DNA of 64,000 bases. It comes from Lolium rigidum (taxonomy: Eukaryota; Streptophyta; Magnoliopsida; Poales; Poaceae). The position numbers were made by a program, and so were the translations under genes. The notes below the pieces were generated by a model. It saw only the letters and a list, made by a program, of their open reading frames with translations, ran no database searches and was not told where the DNA came from. The stretch spans positions 17,975 to 81,974 of the forward strand of contig NW_025900966.1 in assembly GCF_022539505.1 (NCBI RefSeq), written 5' to 3'. Of the stretch, positions 35,129 through 48,128 are shown piece by piece (positions within the stretch are counted from its first letter, which is position 1; every line of letters begins with the position of its first letter).

Positions 35129-37260
35129 CCTAACCGCAATGTTATGATCATTAATGAGGACAATGAGTATGAAACTGGAGATGATGTTGATCCAAATGCT
35201 CCAGATGAGGATGATTATGACAGTGATGGTTATGATGCTTTCCCTTCTGAAGCCCAAACTATTGTTTTCTCGCAACGTGCTCTTAATATGCAGTCAAGTG
35301 CATCTACACATCGCTGTAATTTGTTCCAAACAAAGGCACTAGTTGGTCCTGATAAAGCTTGCAAGGTCATTATTGATGGCGGGAGTTGTCGCAATCTAGC
35401 AAGCAAAGAGTTATGTGCCAAGCTGAAACTGAAGTATCTACCGCACCCGCATCCATATTATATTCAGTGGTTGAGCAATAATGGTGAGATGAAGGTGAGC
35501 CACATGGTGCGTGTTGATTTTGAGATTGGACCGTATAAGGATTCCATTGATTTTGATGTTGTTCCTATGACGGTTTGTCACCTACTGTTGGGTTGGCCAT
35601 GGCTCTATGACCGTTCTGTGCAACACAATGGCCGCGCCAATACATATCACTTGGAGTTCAAGGGCAAGAAAATTAACTTACAGCCTATGTCGTCAGAGCA
35701 AATTGTCAATGAGTCTCGTCAGAAGATTGAAGTAAACTTGGAAGATGCATCTATAGATAGGCGAGAGAATTGTAATGTCGTGAGTGATATAATGAAAAGT
35801 GAGAGACTGAATTCCTTAGTCTCATTATCCACCAAACAAGATATGAGAGAATTTAGTGAGGATCCTACAGCCATGCCTCTTGTGCTCATGTACAGGGGTA
35901 CGGTTTTGGTTTCTAACGACATGACCCCTCTTCCTCTTGGTGTTTCTAATGTTTTGCAGGAATTCAGCGACGTGTTTCCGGAAGAGGTACCCGCAGGACT
36001 TCCACCATTGCGAGGTATTGAGCATCAAATTGACTTGATCCCCGGAGCTTCGCTGCCCAATAGGGCGCCATATAGGACGAATCCCGAAGAAACGAAGGAG
36101 ATACAGAAGCAAGTACAAGCGCTACTCGACAAAGGTTATATCCGCATAAGCCTTAGTCCTTGTGATGTTCTGTTATTCTAGTTCCTAAGAAAGATGGTGC
36201 ATGGCGTATGTGCGTAGATTGTAGAGCGATAAACAACATTACTATTCGATATCTTCATCCTATTCCCCGTTTAGAGGATATGCTAGATGAATTGAGTGGT
36301 GCTGTTGTTTTCTCTAAAATTGATTTGCATAGTGGTTATCATCAAATTAGGATGAAAGAAGGGGATGAGTGGAAAACAGCCTTTAAAAAAAATTTGGTTT
36401 ATATGAGTGGTTAGTAATGCCTTTTGGTTTGACTAATGCACCTAGCACTTTCATGAGACTGATGAACCATGTTTTGCGTGAATTTATTGGAAAGTTTGTG
36501 GTTGTGTACTTTGATGACATATTAATCTACAGCCGCAATGAATCTGATCATACTATACATATTCGACATGTTTTGCAAGTGTTGCGTGATAATAAACTCT
36601 ATGGTAATCTTGAGAAGTGCACATTTTGCAAAGATAAGGTCATATTTCTGGGTTATGTTGTCTCTAAGCGTGGAGTAGAAGTAGATGTGTCTAAAATTGA
36701 AGCTATTCAAAATTGGCCTACTCCCATGAATGTGAGTCAAGTAAGAAGTTTCCATGGTCTAGCTGGGTTTTATAGAAGATTTGTGCCCAACTTTAGTACT
36801 ATTGCTGCACCTTTGAATGACTTGACTAAAAAGGGTGTCATATTTGAGTGGGGCGCAACCCAAGATCATGCTTTTGATGAACTTAAGAGATTGTTAACTT
36901 CTGCACCGTTGCTTGCACTTGCTGATTTCAATAAGCAATTTGAGATTGAATGTGATGCTAGTGGTATTGGAATTGGTGGTGTGTTGATGCAAGAGGGTCG
37001 CCCAATTGCATATTTTTCTGAGAAACTATCTCGGTGCTAAGTTGAACTATCCTATATATGATAAAGAATTGTATGCTTTAATTAGAGTTCTTGAGGTTTG
37101 GCAACATTACTTGTGGCCAAAAGAATTTATCATACATTCTGATCATGAAGCTTTAAAATACCTGAAAGCTCAGTCTACTTTGCATAAGCGTCTTGCTAAG
37201 TGGGTTGAGTTCATTGAGTCTTTTCCATACACTATTAAACATAAGAAGGGAAAAGATAAT
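35129..37260 (+). pseudogene. pol: Protease, reverse transcriptase and RNase H of the chromovirus-type element
   Basis: The aspartic protease active site reads IIDGGSCRNLAS (Asp codon at 35375). RT begins near LPPLRGIEHQIDLIPGA (36005), with motifs [37 protein letters not shown] and the catalytic YFDD (36507-36518). RNase H follows, with [16 protein letters not shown] near 36940, [15 protein letters not shown] near 37060 and SDHEALKYL near 37140. Frame breaks from single-base losses lie near 36168 and 36388, and another shift lies near 37030. Every catalytic motif is still readable, so the inactivation is fairly recent. Confidence 0.88.
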
Positions 37261-38941
37261 ATTGTTGTTGATGCTTTATCTAGGAAGAATATGCTATTAA
37301 CTCAACTTGATGTTAAAATTCCTAGATTAGAAGTACTATGTGATTTGTATGCCACTGATCATGATTTTGCTGAACCATATCGCTTGTGTGCTATTGGTAA
37401 AGCATGGGAAAAATATCACATACATGATGGGTTCTTGTTTAGAGTTAACAAACTATGTGTTCTAGAATCGTCTGTGCGTTTGTTCTTATTGCAGGAATCA
37501 CATGATGGAGGTTTGATGGGTCACTTTGGGCGTGAGAAGACGCTACTCATGCTAGCTGACCACTTTTATTGGCCAAAGATGAGGCGGGATGTGGACAGGT
37601 ATGTGAAAAGGTGCATTACTTGCAACAAGTCCAAGTCCAAGCTGAAGCCTCACGGTTTTTATACTCCTTTACCGGCACCTAATACACCTTGGGAGGATAT
37701 TAGTATGGATTTTGTGTTGGGTTTGCCGCGTAGTAAAAGAGGCCATGATTCTATATTTGTGGTAGTGGACAGATTTTCTAAAATGTCACATTTTATTTCC
37801 TGCCACAAAAGCGACGATGCGTCGCATATTGCTAACATGTTTTTCAGGGAGGTTGTACGTCTACATGGAGTCCCAAAGACTATTGTTTCTGATCGTGACG
37901 TGAAGTTTATGAGCTACTTCTGGAAGACGCTGTGGAGCAAGCTGGGGACGAAGCTACTTTTCAGTACTACTTGTCATCCCCAAACTGATGGACAAACTGA
38001 AGTGGTGAATAGAACATTGTCACAACTGTTGAGATCCATGATCAAGAAGAATCTGAAGGAGTGGGAAGAGTGTTTGCCGCATGTGGAGTTTGCTTACAAC
38101 AGGGCGGTACATTCTACCACGAAGCTGTGTCCTTTTGAGGTGGTGTATGGTTTCAAACCCATTACTCCACTTGACTTGTTGCCTTTGCCCATACATGAGA
38201 GAGTTAATATGGAGGCATCCAAGAGGGCATATTTTGTGCGAAAGATAGATGTGAAGACTAAAGAGTTGATAGAGAAGAAAGGCAAGAGCAATGCTGCAAG
38301 GATGAACAAGAAGCGCAAGGAGATGTTGTTCAAGCCTGGTGATATGGTCTGGGTAAATTTTCGCAAGGATAGGTTCCCGAAGCTGCGGAAGGCCAAGTTG
38401 CTTCCACGTGGTGCTGGTCCTTACAAAGTGCTTGCCAAGATCAATGATAATGCATACTCGATAGATCTTCCACTTGATGAGTTTTGTGTTAGTAATTCCT
38501 TCAATGTTGCTGATTTGACACCATATGACGGAGAAGACCTTGGTGCGTCGAGGTCGACGCCTTTTGAGGGGGGCAGATCATGAGGACATCCCTACCACAC
38601 TACGACCTCCGTCATTACCAACTGACGATGAACCTGCTATGAAGCTCAAGTCCAATGAAGTTCGGATTGGACCTATTACAAGGGCTCGTGCGAAGCTACT
38701 TAAATAACAGGTGAACTTATTCCTAAACGATACTTTGATTGATGAGAACTTTATACTGCCTAAGTCTTGCTACTTATGTATCATCAGGTATGAAGAGGAG
38801 ACAAGCATCGCACGAGGAGGACAGGAGCAGCTGGACGTGAAGATGGACGTGAAGCTGGACATGGAGCTGGACATGAAGATATCTCATGGTCGCGCGAGGG
38901 AGGAGCGGGAGGCATGCGCGAGAGGAGAAGAAGAAGTCTAG
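37261..38941 (+). pseudogene. pol: Integrase and LTR-overlapping C-terminal tail of the chromovirus-type element
   Basis: Integrase has the zinc-binding HHCC region (GHFGREKT near 37520, CITC at 37612-37623) and the DDE core (SMDFVLGLP near 37705, SDRDVKF near 37890, GQTEVVNR near 37993). A GPY-type module follows ([20 protein letters not shown] near 38405). No chromodomain follows. The frame stops at 38581 through a shift at the LTR junction. The shifted frame then runs inside the 3' LTR through GPITRARAKLL to 38704, meets TAA at 38705 where the 5' LTR has CAA, and stays open to 38938. Known CRM-clade chromoviruses likewise extend their polyprotein into the 3' LTR. Confidence 0.8.
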
Positions 38942-39642
38942 GCCGGCCCAGCACCCGATCAGACCGGCCACCACGCCGGCACGCCCGGTCCCTGGCCCGA
39001 TCCGACCGGGCGGCCAGCCGGATCCAACCCGGCACCAACCGGGCGGCCCGCTGATGCCAACCGGGCGGGGTACTGAGCCACACGTCCTGCCACCCGGTCC
39101 CTGGCCCGGTCCAGACCGGACCGGCCGGTCCCAGGCCCGATCGACCGGCCCCCAGACCGGCCGTGTCCCAGTCTATCTCGACCAGATCTATTCTCGGTCG
39201 GTTATTCTTGTATCTTTTCGACCAGAAGTCGTCCCGAACGCCTATATAAGTGCCCAGGACGCCCCCCTAGCTGCTTTAGACCACGTTTAAGATAAACCCT
39301 AGTTCATAGTTGTTTGCTAAGCAAAACTATTGTTCCCCAACTCTCCAATTCGTTGCGGTCTGGAGTTTTATGCTACTGAAAGTTTGTGTGATCTGCTGTT
39401 CCATTGGGGATTAGAAGATTGCAATCTACCGCTTTGTGGTCGGCGGCTACGTGCGCAAGTGTGTGGAGTTGCGAATATCTTGCAGGGTTGAGAGCTGTTG
39501 CATTGGCGACAGGAATCAATCGAGAGACTTCGTCGGTGTCATACAAGTTATCCTCCTCATCATCATCGATTCCATCCGCTGCTACCATTGTGTGTTCAAC
39601 ACCACCCGTCGCTTACTGAGAAGATCGGGCAACCCCTTATCA
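38578..39642 (+). repeat. 3' LTR of the chromovirus-type element
   Basis: It is 1065 bp, preceded by the purine-rich tract GAGGGGGGCAGA. It starts TCATGAGGACATCC, so the usual TG has mutated to TC, and ends CCCCTTATCA. A TATA box CCTATATAAG lies at 39241-39250. It differs from the 5' LTR by scattered substitutions and small indels. Confidence 0.9.
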
Positions 39643-42007
39643 AAATATATCCATAAACCAGGTGTCATGATTCCCCAACAGATAACCCGATAAGATAACA
39701 ACAACGATAACGAGAGATAAACGGCACTAGCATGCACTACGACTCGCAAGGCAGACACGATAACCAAACAATAGTTGTAGGAGGTAGGTGGATGAAATAT
39801 AGGCTGCTTGAGGTAACAGGTGGATGGGACATGTGACAAGAATTTAACTCAAGGCTAGCATGAGGGAGAAGGAAAAATAAAATAGGTGAGCGACTCCTGC
39901 AGAGACAGGACTATATGAAATGCTTACCTCTTAAAGGTTGTCGAAGAACATCCGGAGAATTTGTCGTATCTCACAACTCCACTTCGTGATCCTATCCGGG
40001 AAGAAGCAAATGCTGGAACACACAACGTATGCAAGTCTTACTACTACGGATAAAGAAGATCCAGCATGATCAAGATGATATGCATGACATGGCAACGATG
40101 GTGCAATGCAACTTATCCATATTAATCGGAGTCGGAACCCCGGACAAACAATTAAGGTTGAAGTTGCATTTCTACCGGTAAATTTGAGTGTTGGTTAGCA
40201 TGGCATAACATTGCAAGGATGCACTACTTCCAAATTAAACAGAGTGGGGAAACCTTAGTCGGTGTCCGAAATACTCCGCATATATGTGAGGTGAACATGC
40301 ATAACTATCAATACGCGACATGATGCGAGATGAAAACAGATGAATGGACGGCATATTCATGTTCCTCATGTTTTTCTGATCAAAATTCATATATAAACCA
40401 TTTTATTTCGAGTTACGGTTTGCAAGATATGATTTATGCAAGATTATAACAGTTTCTGCAATTTTCAGTAAAACGGAAAAGGGGCCGGGGCTTTTCTCAC
40501 TGAGGTTGGTCTAGCTGTAGAGGCTGCCACACGGGCCCAGGAGAGCTAACACGGCTGCTGACTGGGCTGCGGAGAAGGAACTCGGGTTAGGTAGAAGAAG
40601 TTGCAGGGGGCTCGGTGCAAATCTGCCAGATCTAAATCTGTGGAGGTTTTCTCACCAAGCACAGATCAAGCTGTAGAGGATGACAGGTGGGCCCTACGCC
40701 ACGAGGCGCTGACGAGGACGGGCAGGCCCGGTGTGCGCTGACGGGGATGAGCGTGTTGCAATGCAGTTCTCTCTGACGAAACTGAAGAAGCGGCAATGGT
40801 GTCGAGCAAAGCATGGCGGCGACAGGATGCAGAGGAGGGATGGGGTCGTCGAGCGCGAGGGTGTAGAGGCACGGGCCTTGTCGATGTGAGGCGCGGCCGC
40901 ATGCAGGCGCCAAGGTGCGACCGGTGGAGGCCGGCGGATGAAGGCTTGAGGATGTAGACGGTGGGGAAGAAGCAGACACGCGTCGAGATCCTGCAGCAAG
41001 GGACGGTGGTCACCGGCGGAACAACGAGCCAGAGGACAAAGAGGTGCGAAAGGGGTCTGCGAGATGCGTCGTCTCACCCGGAAGATCTTGGCGCCGATGA
41101 GGGTGCCGGGGAAGGTCGGATGGCGCCAGAAATGTCGCCGGAGCGCGGTCACCGTGGCGGAGGAATGGCGATGCTGGGGACGATTTAGGGCGTCCCCGGT
41201 TCAACTGATGGTACAGGAAGAACGAGGAGAGGGACGCGGAGATCGTGGTGGTGGCGGCGCAGATCGGGGTGGCCGGAGACGACGGATTGATGGCGAGGAG
41301 GCGCGGTGCTGTGGGGTTTCGTCCACTCCCGTTTTGCTTGCAGGAAGGGAAATAAATGAGAGGGATGGAGGAGATGTGTGCGGGGAGGAGATGCAGCTGG
41401 AGATGCCGTGGTCCAGGGATAAAGCGAGGGAGGAGGGAAGAGGACCACGCAGGAAGGGGAGCAGGTGGGCGATGCGGCTCGGGTCGCTCACTTTCTCTGT
41501 GTGAGAGTGGAGAAGACGACAACTGAGAGGAGTGTACCGCTACGTGGAGGATGGGGTGGGCTGGGCTAGCAGGCCGCGAGGGTCGAGAGAAGATGGGCTC
41601 AGACAGAGGGAGTTCGGAGGTGGGCTGTTGGGAAGAAGAAGGAGAGGGCCAGGGTTTGGGCTGCTCGTTAGAGGGGTTTTATAAAACCTTTCCTTTCTAT
41701 TTTGAAAACAGATTTGCAATTGATTTGAAAACAATTCAAATAAATTTGATTTTGAAACAGGGAGGGGGGATAGACAAAAAAATTAGGTTTACAAAAATAA
41801 TTTTATTTATTTTGTTTTTAGGGTTTATAGATGGAAATGAGAGAGAAGGGTTTATTAAAACCATAAAAGAGGGAAAATAAAATAAGAAGGGTTTATAAAA
41901 TAATTTTATTTAGTTAAAAATGGATGATATGGTGCATGATGCATGATGATGCATAAAATAAAAACAACAAGCAATTATATTAGGGGGTACTACCCGGGAC
42001 CGTTACA

Positions 42008-42390
42008 CTCTAAGAGGGGGTATTTATTCTCGATAGTAGGTTCATGCCTCTAGTTTTCTAGGAGAGTGACAATAACTTCTAAGATTGTAGATGTGTTGTT
42101 GCTACTGGGGAGAAAACAACAATGTTTTATCCGAGGGTAATTCTATTGTTTACTTTACACACATTGCTTAATGTGATAATCTGTTGCCTGCAACTTAATA
42201 CTGAAAGGGGTTCAGACTATAACCGGAAGGTGGATTATTAGTCATAGACGCAGTTGGATTGTGGTCTATGTATTATGTTGTAATGCCCAATCAAATCTGA
42301 TAGTAATCATCTTGTCATGTATGGTCGATATTTTGTCAATTGCCCAACTATAATTTGTTCACCCAACATGCTATGTATCTTTATGGAGAG
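42008..42390 (+). repeat. Fragment of an Athila-type (WHAM-like) LTR
   Basis: A stretch reading GGTATTTATTCTCGATAGT, TTCATGCCTC and TTGCCCAACTATAATTTGTTCACCCAACATGC in pieces has the order found in the 3' half of LTRs of the TGATACG group; the last phrase is also in the solo LTR near 7245. It is cut on the left by the long-LTR element and on the right by another LTR, so it is the oldest host layer in this part. Confidence 0.6.
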
Positions 42391-45361
42391 TGTGGGGACC
42401 CCGGACTAGCTGTCTGAAATACCCGTTATGTATACAGTCCATGATCCCATGATCAGTGCGCCATGAACACATAAACGAACTGATATCAAAGTTACATCAT
42501 CCATCAAAATATGAATATTACAAATAGGTCACATGACCAATACTTACATAATAGCCTCGAAGGGCCTAATTTCACACTAGAGTAGCGGAATCACTTCAAC
42601 AACGTAGAGTCCAAGTCATCTACCATAACCGTACAGGCAACTGACTGGGAGAACATTCCTAGCTCGTATAGACATCGCCAAATCCTTCTTCATTCGTTGA
42701 ATTCCTCCAAGTCTGGCCAAGTAAATAGCCAGGGACAAAGCCGTGAGTACATTTTGAATTGTACTCGCAAACCATCACGAGAGATAAAAGGGGATGCATA
42801 TTTGGCAATAGCAAGGTAATAGGCACTATTCTAAGGCGACAAGGTGAGATATAGTTCCTCTCGTGGATATAGCATGTGTGGAAGAGACAATTTCTCTTGT
42901 GGAGATAACATCTCTATATCTTTGTTGAAGAAGATACTTCAAAATAATTTTAAGACTCGCAACCACTAGGATGGGGTAACCCTATTTTGTTTTTCTCGGT
43001 CATCTCCATATGACCACCAAAACCTTTCTACTTTCCTCCCTACACTTCCGGTACACCGAAAACAACTACCTCTTTCCTTTTCTAAACCATTTATAAAACA
43101 AAACCAACATAGCTAAGCAACAGCCATCCGAACTGTCCATGACCGCGGACGCGGCTATTCTAATAGATTTACACTCTGCAGAGGTTGCACACTTTCCCCA
43201 CAACTTTCCGGATACCTATCGTGTGGGCATGATCCCTGCATAACAACATATGCCACGACAAATATCTGGACATAACTTTCACTTATTTGCCTTAACATAG
43301 GACCCTACCCTATGGAGTATATACCTCCCCGGCAAACCATGGAAGCTCACCTCACGTTTCGAGCGTGACTCAATTGCCACGGCGGGAGACACATAGTGTC
43401 TTTCAGACGGTTTGCCCCGAAGGCATCCTGTTATACGATTGCCCAATCTATGCGACACTCCGGATTCCGGGGTAACGGCACCCTTATATAGTTGTGAGGC
43501 ATCCCATACCCAGGCAAACAAACTACGAGTTACGCCCCGTGCCCATGTTGAGGTAGTGTGGTTGCGCGGGTTGGTTGTTCCAGGAAAATAAATAGAACCA
43601 TGTGTTGTGTTTCGCAAAAACAATTTCATAACCAGTTTCCCTTTATCCAACAAACTTCCTTGTGCCAATCTCTTTTGAAAAAACAACATTATTTCCTCTT
43701 AAAAACTCACACTTGGGCAAGAGGCATTCTCCCCAAGGTTTTTCCAAAACTTTTGTAAAATCATATCCAAGGGGTTCCCAACCTAAGGTTTTATCTCATT
43801 GAACAAGGCTACAACAAGGGTATGATGTTAATCGTCATACAAGTAAGGGGAGGGTAATTAGGTATCAAGAGAGTCACTCATACTTGGGAATGTCCGAGTA
43901 TACATAGCACATTAATCATAGAAGCAACTTCAAAAAGTAATGGAAGAGTCAAAGAAGTGTAATAGTACTCGAATGCAAATAGGACGAAGACATGAGATCA
44001 AGAGATGGCTTGCCTTGGTTGGCTTATTTGTCCCTGGTCTTCTTCAAAACCTTCTTCTCCTTCAAACTCGACAATGTCCGAATCTATCGCCGCGAATTAA
44101 CAAGAAACACAATCAATAGATTGCACCAACAAATCAAACATGCAACAGTCAGTAGCAAATATTGAAGATACTAAGGTCTTATAGTCCCTACCAAAAAACT
44201 TTAACAATTTTATTTTAAGAAAAACCAATTTATTTCACTTAATAAAGGCATGAGAGCCTCAAAAAAATAGCAATTGTCTCGCTGGTTATCACCATGGCCT
44301 AAACTAAATATTCCTTGGTATATAACATCACAAAAAGGCAAGTGCATTTGTTTTGGACCAAAAACTTTTACATTTTATTTTTAAACATTTTTGGAAAAGT
44401 AGAAATCATTTTCCTACTTTATTTGGCTCACAGAACAATACATAAGTAAATCAATCAAAAATTATACATCTAGATAGCTATTGAAACAGAGATCCATACA
44501 AAATTGGATTCACCAATTTTGAAGTTTTAAAAGATTTTTAAAAATATATTTTACTGGCCAAAGGGACCAATTCAAGGTTTAAAACCTTAGAAAATCTCAT
44601 ATGCTCAAATAAATCCGAGCTCTGAATATGTTATTTAGAAATGTAATGCGAGTACAACAAAAGTTGTTTCACTCAAAAATAATATATTATGCTCCCTAAA
44701 TAAATTCCCAAACACTGATTCTGAATAAAGTAGTTTTATGAATTATAAATCCAATATTTATCAATAAAGCTCGAACCAGTGCCAAAAGGTGGGCATCTGC
44801 ATCTAGTTTACTACAAAATTGGATTTGGTGTTAAACTGTTTTTGAAACTCTCAAATTTGAATTAACAAGGTTACTGCATGTGTTTACCATTTTAAATTCG
44901 TAGGCAAATATAGAATGGATCTTGGTCTAATTCTTGTCTAAGGTGGTGATGAATTCATGTAGGAAGGCTACAAAACAGGAATCACTTAATTTGGATAATT
45001 TTGTGAATTTTTGGTGAATTAAAAGTGACTGAGATGGGTTGCAGGACTATTTTCGAGAAAAGGGCAGGGGCTGGATTTCTAGTTGGGCCGTTTAGGACGA
45101 GCTGGGTCGGCCCAAGGGGGTTCCCAGGTGGAGAGGGGGGAAAGAAAAAGAAAAGGAGGCCAGTAGCTGGGCCCTGCATGCATGGCCGACGTGGCCTCAC
45201 GGCCATGCAGTTCGGATGGCCAGAAGCCGTCGTCCTCGTGCAGCCACGCGCGCAGACGATCGGAGGAAGAACGGGAGCGGTCCAGGGGATTACCGGTGAG
45301 AGGCAGCGGTCGACGGCGACGTCGGGGCGTGGCAGCGGCGAGTCGAGGCGGTCAGTCGTGT
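42391..45361 (-). repeat. Part of a long minus-strand LTR of a further Gypsy-type family
   Basis: The minus strand ends CTAGTCCGGGGTCCCCACA at 42391, a typical LTR 3' edge. The left neighbour is the older LTR fragment, with GAGAG as possible duplication, and no primer-binding site is there, so this is a 3' or solo LTR. Its minus-strand 5' part is lost at 45361, where an Athila-type LTR begins. It contains a GC-rich block (45050-45360). No protein is recognised; frames such as 43279-43689 are accidental. Confidence 0.55.
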
Positions 45362-46858
45362 GATGACCCAAAAATATAGGGGGTGTATCGTAGTACTTTC
45401 GATAAATAAGAGTGTCGAACCCAACGAGGAGCAGAAGGTGTTGACAAGCAGTTTCGATGAAGGATTCACTGTAAATGCTCACAGACAAGTTTTCAGGAGG
45501 TTTTGATATAGCAGATAAATAAAATACAAGTAAGTAAAATACGAGAATAATAATTGCAGCAAGTGGCCCAATCCTTCTTAGCACAAAGGACAAGCCGATT
45601 TGTTTACTTATGATGACCAAATGTTCTTGAGGACACACGGGAATTTAGTCTAGTGCTTTCGCTTCATATAGTTGATTAATCTTCATTGTTTTGATAAGTG
45701 TTGTGTGGGTGAACCTATGCTAATGCACCGCCCTTCCTAGGACTAATACATACTTGTGATTAAACCCCTTGCAAGCATCCGCAAATACAAGAAAGTAATT
45801 AAGATAAATCTAACCACAACCTTAAACTCGAGATCCCTGCTATCCCTCATGCATCGATATACCAACGGGGGTTCAGAGTTGCTGTCACTCCGGCAACCCC
45901 ACAATTAGCAAACGAATACAAGATGCATTCCCCTAGGCCCATAAAGTTGAAGTATCATGTAGTCGACGTTCACATGACACCACTAGAAGAATAACACCAC
46001 AACTTAAATATCAAACCATTAAATATTACTCAACATAGTTCACTACTAACATTTAGACTTCACCCATGTCCTCAAGAACTAAATGAACTACTCACAAGAC
46101 ATCATATGGAACATGATCAGAGGTGATATGATGATGGATAACAATCTGAACATAAACCTTAATTCAACAGTTTCACTCAATAGCATCAATATCAAAGAGT
46201 AATCAACACCGGGAGAGTTTCCCCTATGAAATAATCAAGATTCAACCCTAGATGTTACAGCGGAGACGGGGTGCAGCGGTGGAGATGTCGGTGTTGGTGG
46301 TGGAGATGATGATGATGATCCCAATGAAGTCCAGCTCGATGACGGTGACGATGGCGACGATTTCCCCCTCCGGGGGGGGAACTTCCCCGGCAGATTTCAG
46401 CCTGCCGGAGAGCTCTTTTCTCTCTTGTGTTTTCCGCCCCGCAGAGGCAGCTATGACTATCCTCGATGTTCTCTCGCACCTTAGGGTTTTTGGGAGATGA
46501 AGTACGCGAAAGGGCGATGGCCGAGGGGGTCCCCACATGGCGGCGCGCCAGCCCTGGTGGCCGCGCCGGCCTATGGGGAGGGCCCATGGCGGCCCTCCTC
46601 GGCCTCCCCTTTTGGCTGGCTCCGTCATCTGGAAAAATAGGAGCTTCGGTATATTTTCCGTCAATTGTTGATCTTCAGAAATATTGTATCCTGACGGTGC
46701 TTTTTCCAGCAGAATCCTGACTCCGGTGAGTAATTCTCCAATAATCATGAAACATGCAAAATAGGTGAAATAACAAGAGTATCATCTCTAAATATGAAAT
46801 ATATCAATGAATAACATTAAATTATGTTATAAAATAGTGATGCAAAATGGATGTATCA
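45362..46858 (-). repeat. 3' LTR of a minus-strand Athila-type (WHAM-like) element
   Basis: On the minus strand it starts TGATACATCCATTTTGC at 46858 and ends GGGTCATCA at 45362, 1497 bp. A purine-rich tract, AAGCTTGGGGGGAGT, lies directly before its start on that strand. The plus strand shows the familiar phrase TCGAACCCAACGAGGAGCAG near 45417. The left flank bases TCGTG would be the target duplication; the partner lies beyond the visible element. Confidence 0.85.
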
Positions 46859-48128
46859 ACTCCCCCCAAGCTTAGACCTCGCTTGTCCACAAGCGAAACT
46901 GAACTCAGTAAACATGACCACATGTTTATGGAGTGAAGAGTCGATAAATAAAATACGGACAAGAAGCATCACATTTATTAATTCACACAAGACATTCTAG
47001 TAGACAACTTCCTCATATAACTCAACTTGAAACAAGTAAAGGGAAATCACAAATAAAGGTGAATAGGAAATCATAATTGGTGATGGCAAACTTCATTCTT
47101 GGTCAAAGAAAAATTAACAGATTCTACTTATCTTTCGAGCAGAGCCTTTATATTAGAGCTTATATAGCAGATCTTACATGCTCAATCATAACAATCTCCT
47201 CATAATCATTGATAACCTTCAAAGTCATATTCATTCAGATAAAATTTGTACTAAACAAGGAAGGATAAAAGACATGATTAAATAGATCACAGTATAAATG
47301 GTTGGATCACAACAACTCAATTGCTTTCTTGAGATAGAGGGAAATAGGTTTACTGACTCAACATAAAAGTAAAAGATAGGCCCTTCGCAGAGGGAAGCAG
47401 GGATTAAATCATGTGCTAGAGATTTTTAAGTTTTGAAATCATATAGAGGGCATAAAAATAAAGTTTTGAGAGGTGTTTGTTGTTGTCAAAGAATGGTAAT
47501 GGGCACTCTAACCCCCTTGCCAAACAGACTTTCCAAGAGCGGCTCCCATGAAGGACGTTATTTCTACCAGCAACGTAGATCATCCTTCTTCTCTTTTGTT
47601 TACACATGTACTTTAGTTTTATTTATGGATGACACTCCTCCCAACCTTCGCTTTCACAAGCCATGGCTAACCGAATCCTCGGGTGCCCTCCAACATTTCA
47701 CATACCATGGAGGAGTGTCTATTTGCAAGATTAAGTTGCTTACTGATGAATCAGGGCAAAACATGTGAAGAGAATTATTAATGAAAGTTAATTAATTGGG
47801 GCTGGGAACCCCGTTGCCAGCTCTTTTTGCAAGATTATTGGATAAGCGGATGTGCCACTAGTCCATTAGTGAAAGTCTGCCCAACAAGGGATACATTAGA
47901 TAAAACTTCTCATTAATATTCCATAACGATAACTCACACCAAGGGATACATAGATAACCAACTAAAAGAGAGATACTTCCACACTGCAACCATCTTATAT
48001 GATAACTTCCCTACTCATGATATGACACTACTTGCTAGTAAAAAGGTAAAAGATTGTGATGATGTGATACCGTGGCACTCCCCCCAAGCTTGGAACAAAC
48101 CAAAGGGGGTGCCAATACCAATGATGAA
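46859..48128 (-). other. Non-coding 3' internal region of the minus-strand Athila-type element
   Basis: The polypurine tract AAGCTTGGGGGGAGT lies at 46859-46873 next to the LTR, and a second copy of the same purine run is near 48072-48086, just downstream of the 3' ORF. Part of the region (47385-47870) is an inverted match of 21475-21975. No sense-strand protein is seen. Confidence 0.6.
47433..47768 (+). other. Conserved open frame antisense to the minus-strand Athila-type element (111 codons)
   Basis: It is antisense to its host element, like its relative at 21561-21863, and shares blocks GVCCCQRMV, NRLSKSGSHEGRY, CTLVLFMDDTPPN and ICKIKLLTDESGQNM. No domain is recognised. Open status in both copies is suggestive but not proof of coding. 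Confidence 0.3.

Larger units (their letters stand above)
31906..39642 (+). mobile_element. Nearly complete chromovirus-type Gypsy retrotransposon
   Basis: The 7737-bp element has two LTRs (31906-32981 and 38578-39642), a primer-binding site, gag, protease, RT, RNase H, integrase and a polypurine tract, in Gypsy order with integrase last. It is flanked by the perfect 5-bp duplication AAATA (31901-31905 and 39643-39647). Coding DNA has several stops and frameshifts, so it is inactive, but all domains are recognisable. No chromodomain is seen at the integrase C-terminus, which with the LTR-encoded tail suggests the CRM clade. It may depend on, or be recognised as kin to, other copies; none is in the window. 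Confidence 0.9.
30482..42007 (-). repeat. LTR B of the minus-strand long-LTR element, split by a nested Gypsy element
   Basis: The minus-strand LTR starts TGTAACGG at 42007 and ends GGGGCGTCACA at 30482. It is interrupted from 31906 to 39642 by a chromovirus-type element; after removing that and its duplication it is about 3.8 kb. Flanking text at the break (CATGTGTATCTCCTACAA on the left, GATAACCCGATAAG on the right) matches consecutive text near 53990-54070 in the plus-strand array. The bases right of 42007, CTCTA, would be its target duplication. Confidence 0.83.

Noticed and set aside
34868..35421. Minus-strand frames opposite gag and pol of the chromovirus-type element
   Set aside because: They are complements of well-supported sense coding sequence.
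44982..45638. 218-codon minus-strand frame
   Set aside because: It crosses the junction between two unrelated LTRs at 45361/45362, so it cannot be an evolved gene.
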